A stretch of DNA of 5,832 nucleotides, from NCBI GenBank assembly GCA_015222855.1, contig JADFWA010000194.1, positions 1 to 5,832 on the forward strand. Direction: 5' to 3'. A program made the translations under genes and the position numbers. Of this stretch, positions 1-4,948 are shown one piece after another (the stretch's first letter is position 1; every line of letters starts with the position of its first letter). Origin of the DNA: Pseudomonadota bacterium. Lineage in GTDB: Bacteria > Desulfobacterota > Syntrophia > Syntrophales > JADFWA01. Under the pieces are notes generated by a model. That model ran no database searches. It saw nothing but the letters and a program-made list of their open reading frames with translations, and was not told where the DNA came from.

Positions 1-147
1 ATCGGCAAATGGCTGAAGAAATGGTTACTATTGAAATCTCCTCTAACCCTCCTTCCCCCTCACCCTAACCCTCTCCCTGAGGGAGAGGGAACTGTGTGAA
101 GGGGAAGATCAAACAGCTAAGGTGTTGCCTTATTTCAAAACCCCGTT
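1..147. other. Intergenic region downstream of rdgB
   Basis: This stretch lies past the rdgB stop. Its centre is the palindromic C-rich/G-rich element described separately. Bases 1-40 could be the tail of an unseen plus-strand gene converging on rdgB: one plus frame reads RQMAEEMVTIEISSNPPSPSP to a TAA at 66-68, and another is open to a TGA at 97-99. Too little is visible to call a gene. No T-run follows the hairpin in the direction of rdgB transcription. Confidence 0.5.
52..107. repeat. Nested palindromic REP-like element
   Basis: An inner perfect 9-bp inverted repeat (CCCTCTCCC at 69-77, GGGAGAGGG at 81-89, loop TGA) sits inside outer arms at 52-63 and 96-107 that pair at 11 of 12 positions. 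The CCCTCACCCTAACCCTCTCCC core resembles a repeat type I recall from intergenic DNA of many bacteria. It may stop or stabilise the rdgB transcript 3' end, but it lacks the T-tract of a classical intrinsic terminator, so I label it a repeat. Confidence 0.75.
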
Positions 148-747
148 CTACCTTTGCATTTCCGCACAAATCTTACTTTTAAGCTCACCAAAGGCCTTCG
201 ACCTGTGGCTCATTCTGTTCTTCGTCTCCGGAGGAAGTTCGGCAACGGTCAGATCAAGCTCCGGCACTATAAATACCGGATCATAACCGAATCCTTCATT
301 TCCGACCGGCTCATGCCCTATCTTTCCCTGCCACCTTCCCTCAAATGAATCGAATGTCCCGTCCAGCCTGTAAAGAACCAGCGCGCACACAAAAGATGCC
401 CCCCTTTTATCCATCGGGACGTCTTTCATTTCTCTCAAAAGTTTTTCGACATTGCTTTCATCCGTTGCGTCAGGCCCGGAATACCTCGAAGAACAAACAC
501 CCGGCTTCCCTCCCAGAAAATCAACCTCAAGACCGGAATCGTCTGCAAGGACAACCTCACCGGTATATTCTGAAACAACCCTCGCCTTCTTCAGGGCATT
601 TTCAAAAAATGTATCCCCATCCTCTACAATTTCAGGTACATCCGAATAGTCACTGAGGGAGCTGAGATCAACGCCGACACCTTCAAACATTGATTTGATC
701 TCTCTTAATTTTCCCTCGTTTTTCGTGGCAAAGACAATCTTTATCAG
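148..747 (-). CDS. rdgB: XTP/dITP pyrophosphatase (RdgB/HAM1 family), non-ATG start
   Basis: RdgB hydrolyses non-canonical purine nucleoside triphosphates (XTP, dITP, ITP) to the monophosphate and pyrophosphate in the cytoplasm, keeping deaminated purines out of DNA and RNA. With a start at 747 the protein has 199 residues, close to the 197 of E. coli RdgB. Family landmarks appear in order: the N-terminal nucleotide-binding TKNEGK (residues 8-13), GDTFFENA (about 44-51), DDSGLEV with the likely general-base Asp69 (69-75), FGYDP (153-157) and SHR (180-182). The first ATG in frame, at 690, would remove 19 residues including TKNEGK, so it is probably not the start. Between the in-frame stop (778-780) and 690 there is no ATG, GTG or TTG. 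CTG at 747 lies 7 nt after AGGGGA and is my choice; ATA at 744 aligns best with the usual MKIVFATKN beginning. The gene lies 70 bp downstream of rph, a common pairing. Function is secure; the start is not. Confidence 0.93.
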   Translation of the reverse strand: MIKIVFATKNEGKLREIKSMFEGVGVDLSSLSDYSDVPEIVEDGDTFFENALKKARVVSEYTGEVVLADDSGLEVDFLGGKPGVCSSRYSGPDATDESNVEKLLREMKDVPMDKRGASFVCALVLYRLDGTFDSFEGRWQGKIGHEPVGNEGFGYDPVFIVPELDLTVAELPPETKNRMSHRSKAFGELKSKICAEMQR

Positions 748-754
748 TTTACTT

Positions 755-760
755 TCCCCT
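755..760 (-). promoter_or_regulatory. Shine-Dalgarno supporting the CTG start of rdgB
   Basis: The minus strand reads AGGGGA here, 7 nt before CTG at 747 and 10 nt before ATA at 744. This supports initiation upstream of the first ATG at 690. It is a purine-rich match seen by eye; no anti-SD energy was calculated. Confidence 0.55.
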
Positions 761-783
761 AACTTGAGTCCTGGGCATCAGGT

Positions 784-818
784 TTTAAACTCGAAACTCA
801 AGGCCAGAAACTTTAAAC
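784..818. repeat. Degenerate 7-bp repeats between rph and rdgB
   Basis: Five consecutive 7-bp units fill most of the rph-rdgB gap: the first and last are TTTAAAC, the second TCGAAAC and the fourth CAGAAAC, with one divergent unit (TCAAGGC) in the middle. Four of five end in AAAC. The array's last base is part of the rph stop codon (818-820). A perfect 12-bp palindrome, AAACTATAGTTT (815-826), overlaps its end. No function is evident. Confidence 0.6.
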
Positions 819-1540
819 TATAGTTTCCCCAATACTTCCATCTGTTTTTTTGTAAGATCCGCAATACCCTTTGCGGCAAGGTCTGTCATCTCATCCAACA
901 GACCCCGGCTGAAAGGAGATTCTTCAGCAGTCCCCTGAACCTCTATGATAAGGCCCTCTTTTGTCATAACAAAATTCATATCCACCTGGGCCGTTGAATC
1001 TTCCTCATATTCCAGATCGAGCAGGACATTGCCATCCACCACACCCACACTGATTGCGGAAACAAAATCCTTGACGGGTATCCTGTCGACTATCCCCTCC
1101 TCTTTCCACCTGCGAAATGCGTCTATCAGGGCAACGAAGGCGCCGGTGATTGATATCGTCCTTGTCCCGCCGTCCGCCTGGATAACATCACAGTCAATGT
1201 ATATCGTTCTTTCACCAAAGGAATTCAAATCGGTAACCGCCCGCAGGGATCGCCCGATCAATCTTTGAATCTCATGAGTCCTTCCGCCTACCCTCCCCCT
1301 GGTGGATTCTCTGGAGTTCCTGGTCTGCGTGGACATGGGAAACATGGAATACTCTGCAGTCAGCCAGCCGTTTCCTGAATTCCTCAAAAATGGGGGCACC
1401 CTGTCTTCCATCGTCACGGTACATATAACCCTGGTATCCCCCATCTCAATCAGCACAGAACCTTCCGGATACTTCAGGAAATTTCTCGTGATTTTTACTT
1501 CCCGAATCTCATCCCATCTGCGACCGTCTGGTCTCCCCAT
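818..1540 (-). CDS. rph: Ribonuclease PH
   Basis: RNase PH is a phosphate-dependent 3'-5' exoribonuclease that trims tRNA precursors and other structured RNA 3' ends, releasing nucleoside diphosphates; the family works as a hexameric ring. The 240-residue protein matches the usual 238-245. It has the N-terminal MGRPDGR, the HTRN-like TQTRNSRE (71-78), the [14 protein letters not shown] basic segment (85-100) that binds RNA and phosphate, QADGGTRT (121-128, phosphate site), and the acidic metal site [12 protein letters not shown] (175-189) with the likely catalytic aspartates 181 and 187. No key residue is missing. The ATG at 1540 follows AGGAGA (1545-1550) by 4 nt and matches the family start. 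It sits between the amidase and rdgB, and its TAG stop (818-820) touches a 7-bp repeat patch. Whether the host keeps a full tRNA-trimming role for it cannot be seen here. Confidence 0.98.
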   Translation of the reverse strand: MGRPDGRRWDEIREVKITRNFLKYPEGSVLIEMGDTRVICTVTMEDRVPPFLRNSGNGWLTAEYSMFPMSTQTRNSRESTRGRVGGRTHEIQRLIGRSLRAVTDLNSFGERTIYIDCDVIQADGGTRTISITGAFVALIDAFRRWKEEGIVDRIPVKDFVSAISVGVVDGNVLLDLEYEEDSTAQVDMNFVMTKEGLIIEVQGTAEESPFSRGLLDEMTDLAAKGIADLTKKQMEVLGKL

Positions 1541-1575
1541 TATTTCTCCTGATTTAAAAGAGTTCGTTAATATTC

Positions 1576-1719
1576 AGCCACTAAGACACAAAGTCACCAA
1601 TTATTGCTCCGCTCTGATACTGAATGCTTGATACCGGATAAAATTTCGCCTGCGGCTAATCTCAGGTATCCAGCATCCAGTATCTAACTTCTCCTTTGTG
1701 TCTTGGTGACTTAGTGGCT
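1576..1719. repeat. Nested inverted-repeat element between amidase and rph
   Basis: Outer arms AGCCACTAAG (1576-1585) and CTTAGTGGCT (1710-1719) are perfect inverted repeats, followed inward on both sides by GTCACCAA-like and ACACAAAG-like units in different order. Inner arms at 1616-1635 and 1665-1684 pair at 18 of 20 positions. The whole 144-bp block could fold into one interrupted hairpin in the rph leader. No coding potential, transposase or clear target-site duplication is visible. It resembles a MITE or a pair of facing tandem-repeat patches. Confidence 0.7.
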
Positions 1720-1725
1720 AAGTAG

Positions 1726-2409
1726 TCAAAAGAATTCCCTTATACTCTTAGCAAGCGCCCCTGCAATAGATTTTTGTACGGCCTTGTCCATCAATTTTTT
1801 TCTATCCTTGATATTCGTAGCAAAACCGATTTCCAGAACAACCGCCGGAACGGTCAAACCCTCAAGAACAGGGATGGGTGCACTCCGAAGCCCCCTGTCC
1901 TTCCTTCGAAATATTTTTTCCAGATTTTTCTCAACAATCTTGGCGAATCTGACACTTTCATTGAGATATTTTGTTTTAACCATATCCTTCGGAATTTCTT
2001 TCGAAGCGCTTTTACCTGTGGAGGGTAATTTAAAACCCGGGAAATACACCTCAAACCCGCTTGAGCTCCTTCCAAAACCCGCATTTACATGTAAACTGAT
2101 AAACAGCTTTGTATTCTTTCGTTTCGCCATCTTGACCCTGTCCGACATGGAAACATCCCTGTCGGCCGATCTCGTAAGCAGGACACTGATATTTTTCGAC
2201 CTGTCCAGCTCCTTTTTCAGCAGCTTGGCAATGGCAAGGGTTACATCCTTTTCATAAAATTTCTTGGTTAACCTTACACCTTTGTCCCGGCCTCCGTGCG
2301 CCGGATCCACTACAACCGAATGGCGGTTCTTTGCCATAGAGCTTGGCAGTGGAAAAACCAAGAATATCAACAAAACAAAAAATGTCGTCTTACAAAATAG
2401 TCTATTCAT
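1726..2409 (-). CDS. N-acetylmuramoyl-L-alanine amidase (Amidase_3), secreted
   Basis: A zinc hydrolase predicted to cut the amide bond between N-acetylmuramic acid and L-alanine in peptidoglycan, acting in the periplasm. The 227-residue protein starts with a signal peptide: charged MNR..K, a hydrophobic core at about residues 9-22, and a likely cleavage after Ser-Met-Ala (residue 26). The catalytic domain fills the rest. Likely zinc ligands are His38 in DPAHGG, Glu53 in YEKDV and His107 in SLHVNA, and the catalytic Glu193 lies in VLEIGFATN. All are intact. No AMIN, SPOR or LysM domain is present, so it is a minimal form unlike E. coli AmiB/AmiC, and its targeting partner is unknown. ATG 2409 is the first possible start because an in-frame TAG lies six codons upstream; a weak GAAGGG lies 10 nt before it. 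A promoter-like sequence and a double hairpin lie upstream. Family is secure; the exact role (division, recycling, spore or envelope remodelling) is not. Confidence 0.95.
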   Translation of the reverse strand: MNRLFCKTTFFVLLIFLVFPLPSSMAKNRHSVVVDPAHGGRDKGVRLTKKFYEKDVTLAIAKLLKKELDRSKNISVLLTRSADRDVSMSDRVKMAKRKNTKLFISLHVNAGFGRSSSGFEVYFPGFKLPSTGKSASKEIPKDMVKTKYLNESVRFAKIVEKNLEKIFRRKDRGLRSAPIPVLEGLTVPAVVLEIGFATNIKDRKKLMDKAVQKSIAGALAKSIREFF

Positions 2410-2480
2410 CGATATTGTGCCCTTCTACGAAACCCTTTCAAAATATGGAAATGAGGACCACAGAATTTGCCCCCAACAAC

Positions 2481-2543
2481 TGTAGGGTCGGGTTTTATAC
2501 CCGACCGTCGCGCAAACGGTGGCATATAAAATGCCACCCTACA
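2481..2543. repeat. Double-hairpin palindromic element (cloverleaf-like)
   Basis: TGTAGGG (2481-2487) and CCCTACA (2537-2543) bracket two hairpins, each with a perfect 8-bp stem and a 5-nt A/T loop: GGTCGGGT/ACCCGACC (2486-2493 with 2499-2506) and GGTGGCAT/ATGCCACC (2518-2525 with 2531-2538). An 11-nt linker separates them. The three stems make a three-way junction. The pattern resembles repeat families with GTAGGGT-type ends that I recall from many proteobacterial genomes. It lies in the predicted amidase 5' UTR. Confidence 0.75.
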
Positions 2544-2556
2544 ACGGCGTACGCGC

Positions 2557-2586
2557 TTAATACAGTAAGTCAGCACAGGCTGTCAA
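2557..2586 (-). promoter_or_regulatory. Putative sigma70-type promoter for amidase-rph-rdgB
   Basis: The minus strand carries a perfect -35 box TTGACA (2581-2586), an 18-bp spacer and TATTAA (2557-2562), which matches 4 of 6 bases of TATAAT. The -35 box begins 3 bp after the relA/spoT stop codon (2590-2592). Transcription would begin near 2550, giving the amidase a leader of about 140 nt that includes the double hairpin. The spacer is 1 bp longer than ideal. Judged by eye only. Confidence 0.5.
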
Positions 2587-2589
2587 TAG

Positions 2590-4782
2590 TTAACCCTCTT
2601 TCCCATGGATTCTTTTCTTCTCTTGCTTTAAAAACAACCCCCTGATTCTTTCAACAAACAGTACGCTTTTCAGCTTCTTGAGTTCAGAGACCAGTTCATT
2701 GAAATGTTTAAGATCATTTACCTCTATTTCAAAATCCAGGATTGCCTGCTTTTCCGGGGTTATGTCAACATTGGCGTGACTTATATTGACATCTTTAGTC
2801 GATATAACGGAACTGACCTCGGCCAGCAGTCCTTTTTTGTCACTGCAGGTAACCTTTATGTGAACCGGATATGCATGTTTCTCCTTGATGTTCCATTGAA
2901 CATCGGTCAACCTTTCAGGGGGTATCTCTTGCACCATGGAACAATTTGCCGCATGAACGGTTATTCCTCTCCCCCTGGAAACATAACCCACGATACTGTC
3001 GCCGGGAAGTGGATCGCAACACTTGGCAAATCTCACCATAACGTCATCAATTCCGGTGATTGAGATTCCCGCCGTGGCAGGTTTTGTCGATTTCTTCTTT
3101 GCCTTCTCCAAGGCAACATCAACGACCTTTCTTTTTTCCCCAGGCAGAAAACGGTTGACTATCTGCCTCGCGGATAACTTTCCATAACCTACGATCGCCA
3201 TCAGGTCATCAATTGTATTTATTGTATATTCCTTGCAAATCTTTTTAAATTCGTCAGCTTTGACGACCTGATTGAGTTTCAGGCTATGTTTCTTAAACTC
3301 CTTCTCAAGAATTTCCTTGCCAAACGAGATGCTCCTTTTTCGCTCTTCGGTCTTTATCCAGTGTTTTATCCTCGATATCGCCTTCGATGTAACGACATAT
3401 TTCAGCCAGTCCTTGCTGGGATGATGTCCCTGCTGGGTCATAATCTCAACGGTATCGCCATTTTTAAGCTTGTATCTAAGAGGAACTATGCTTCTGTTAA
3501 CCCTGGCGCCTGTGCATTGATTGCCGACATCCGTATGGATGCTGTAAGCAAAATCTATAGGCGTGGCTCCCTTGGGAAAAGCCTTTACATCACCCTGAGG
3601 AGTAAACACATAAACTTCATCAGGGAAGAGGGCAAGCTTCAGGTTTTGCATAAATTCCCTGGGATCTTTCAGTTCCTGCTGAACTTCAAGCAGATCTCTC
3701 ACCCTCTTTATCTGTTCATCCTCACCCTCTTTAGACGTGCCTTCCTCCTCTTTATATTTCCAGTGAGCCGCTATCCCCTTCTCCGCCCATTCATGCATGG
3801 CCCTTGTCCTGATCTGGATTTCCACCCTTTCGCCATGGGGCCCTATAACCGTCGTATGCAGAGATTGATAGCCATTGGCTTTCGGCATGCCTATATAATC
3901 CTTGAAACGCCCCGGAACCGGTTTCCAGAGGGAATGAACAACGCTCAGCGCCTCATAACATTTCTTTTCTTTATTGGAAGTGAGTATTATCCTGAAGGCT
4001 GTAAGATCATAAACTTCATCAAAGCTTATACGCTGATCCTCCATCTTTTTGAAGATACCGTAAAAATGTTTTTCCCTGCCCTCAACCTTACATCTCATCC
4101 CATAGTTAAGCATCTCCTTCCGAATTATATTTTTTACCTCATCTGTATACTTCCCCCTCCTTTCTCTCCCTTCCATAACCTGTCCGGCCAGTTCATGATA
4201 CTCCCCGGGATGGAGGTACTTGAATGAAAGGTCCTCCAACTCCATCTTCATCCAGTTGACGCCAAGACGGTTAGCCAGAGGCGCGTACAACTCAATAGTC
4301 TCTCTGGCAATAAATTGCTGTTTTTCCGGTGTCTGGAACTCCAGGGTTCTCATATTGTGAATCCTGTCTGCCAGTTTGATAAGCAGTATCCTGATATCGG
4401 AAGACATCGCCAGAATCATTTTCCTGAAATTCTCTGCCTGCTCTTCTTCCCTATCCCCGAAGTTTATCTTGCTTATCTTGGTCAGTCCATCCACAAGGAA
4501 GGAAACATCCTTCCCAAAGGCATTCTCTATCTGGTCGAGCGTAGTCAGGGTATCTTCCACTGTGTCATGGAGCAAGCCAGTCACTATGGTTGCCGAATCC
4601 AGATTCATATCGGCGAGGATTCCCGCAACCTCCATAGGATGTGTCAGGTAAGGCTCTCCGGACAGGCGGACCTGCCCCCGATGAACGGCAGCGGAAAAAA
4701 TATACGCCTTCTCGATCATCTCCACATCCTCTGAAGACAGATATTCTCCCGCTTTATCAAGTATGTCGGTTATACGTATCAT
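2590..4782 (-). CDS. relA/spoT: Bifunctional (p)ppGpp synthetase/hydrolase (RelA/SpoT)
   Basis: A long RSH enzyme that makes (p)ppGpp from ATP and GTP/GDP and also degrades it, controlling the stringent response. The 730 residues show the full domain order. HD hydrolase (about 20-180): His48, HDTVED (72-77) and LADRIHNMRT (137-146), all intact. Synthetase (about 205-345): YDLTAFR (258-264), RFKDYIGMPKANGYQSLHT (292-310), VEIQIRT (320-326). TGS (about 388-450). Helical linker. Zinc-finger/CC domain with Cys588, Cys589, His610 and Cys614. C-terminal ACT (about 640-715). The RxKD motif at 292-295, rather than ExDD, together with the intact HD site indicates a bifunctional rather than synthetase-only enzyme. 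ATG 4782 is reasonable: homologues begin with a similar short helix before the HD domain, and a weak GAAGGG lies 11 nt upstream inside a small hairpin. It lies 154 bp downstream of proS, linking amino-acid charging and the starvation response only by position. Confidence 0.98.
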   Translation of the reverse strand: MIRITDILDKAGEYLSSEDVEMIEKAYIFSAAVHRGQVRLSGEPYLTHPMEVAGILADMNLDSATIVTGLLHDTVEDTLTTLDQIENAFGKDVSFLVDGLTKISKINFGDREEEQAENFRKMILAMSSDIRILLIKLADRIHNMRTLEFQTPEKQQFIARETIELYAPLANRLGVNWMKMELEDLSFKYLHPGEYHELAGQVMEGRERRGKYTDEVKNIIRKEMLNYGMRCKVEGREKHFYGIFKKMEDQRISFDEVYDLTAFRIILTSNKEKKCYEALSVVHSLWKPVPGRFKDYIGMPKANGYQSLHTTVIGPHGERVEIQIRTRAMHEWAEKGIAAHWKYKEEEGTSKEGEDEQIKRVRDLLEVQQELKDPREFMQNLKLALFPDEVYVFTPQGDVKAFPKGATPIDFAYSIHTDVGNQCTGARVNRSIVPLRYKLKNGDTVEIMTQQGHHPSKDWLKYVVTSKAISRIKHWIKTEERKRSISFGKEILEKEFKKHSLKLNQVVKADEFKKICKEYTINTIDDLMAIVGYGKLSARQIVNRFLPGEKRKVVDVALEKAKKKSTKPATAGISITGIDDVMVRFAKCCDPLPGDSIVGYVSRGRGITVHAANCSMVQEIPPERLTDVQWNIKEKHAYPVHIKVTCSDKKGLLAEVSSVISTKDVNISHANVDITPEKQAILDFEIEVNDLKHFNELVSELKKLKSVLFVERIRGLFLKQEKKRIHGKEG

Positions 4783-4791
4783 TTAAATTAA

Positions 4792-4804
4792 CGCCCTTCG
4801 GGCG
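4792..4804 (-). promoter_or_regulatory. Small hairpin covering the relA/spoT ribosome binding site
   Basis: On the minus strand CGCCC-GAA-GGGCG forms a 5-bp G/C stem with a 3-nt loop. The only Shine-Dalgarno candidate (GAAGGG) is made of the loop and the 3' arm, 11 nt before ATG 4782. Folding could lower translation of relA/spoT. The following TTAATTT also makes it loosely terminator-like, but the T-tract is broken. Confidence 0.4.
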
Positions 4805-4811
4805 GGTAAAA

Positions 4812-4881
4812 GGTTAAAGGTCAAGGGTCAAAGGCACAGAGGCACTAAGTTATCCGCAGATTACGCAGATTTTCGCAGATT
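4812..4881. repeat. Composite tandem repeats in the relA/spoT leader
   Basis: The first part is 7-bp units beginning GG: GGTTAAA, GGTCAAG, GGTCAAA, GGCACAG (4812-4839), continuing into AGGCACT. The second part is three copies of CGCAGATT starting at 4855, 4864 and 4874. Both resemble low-complexity intergenic repeats I recall from Desulfobacterota and other environmental bacteria. There is no coding potential. Confidence 0.65.
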
Positions 4882-4886
4882 TGCAC

Positions 4887-4911
4887 GTTGGGTTTCGTCC
4901 CTCAACCCAAC
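4887..4911. repeat. Inverted repeat GTTGGGTT/AACCCAAC
   Basis: A perfect 8-bp inverted repeat (4887-4894 with 4904-4911) surrounds a 9-nt loop. It lies 25 bp past the proS stop and resembles a dispersed palindromic repeat type. It has no T-run on either strand, so it is not a good intrinsic terminator. Confidence 0.6.
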
Positions 4912-4920
4912 CTACAATCT

Positions 4921-4948
4921 CCTTACTCCTTACTCCCTACTGCCTACT
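4921..4948. repeat. 7-bp tandem repeat overlapping the proS stop codon
   Basis: Four adjacent 7-bp units: CCTTACT twice, then CCCTACT and GCCTACT. The proS TAG (4937-4939 on the plus-strand scale) lies in the third unit, and the last three residues (Ser-Arg-Gln) are encoded partly or wholly within the array. Confidence 0.7.

Noticed and set aside
1..68. 3' end of a plus-strand gene converging on rdgB
   Set aside because: One frame looks protein-like for about 15 codons, but only 20 codons are visible and the tail runs into the repeat, so no product can be named.
148..690. rdgB beginning at the first ATG (690), 180 residues
   Set aside because: It would lose the conserved TKNEGK substrate-binding segment, which is encoded in frame just upstream with a good ribosome site.
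1854..2084. Minus-strand 76-codon frame inside the amidase gene
   Set aside because: It overlaps the amidase in another frame, between two of its zinc-ligand motifs, and has no domain.
2481..2543. Riboswitch, tRNA-like gene or intrinsic terminator of relA/spoT
   Set aside because: No known aptamer core, no tRNA arms or CCA, and no T-run after either hairpin; a palindromic repeat explains it better.
3286..4227. Long plus-strand open frame (313 codons) opposite relA/spoT
   Set aside because: It lies wholly antisense to a gene with complete RSH motifs, its product shows no recognisable domain, and its composition is typical of an antisense frame. The other plus-strand frames over rdgB, rph, amidase and proS were rejected for the same reason.
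4812..4948. CRISPR array in the proS-relA/spoT gap
   Set aside because: Repeat units are 7-10 bp, degenerate and without spacers of regular length.
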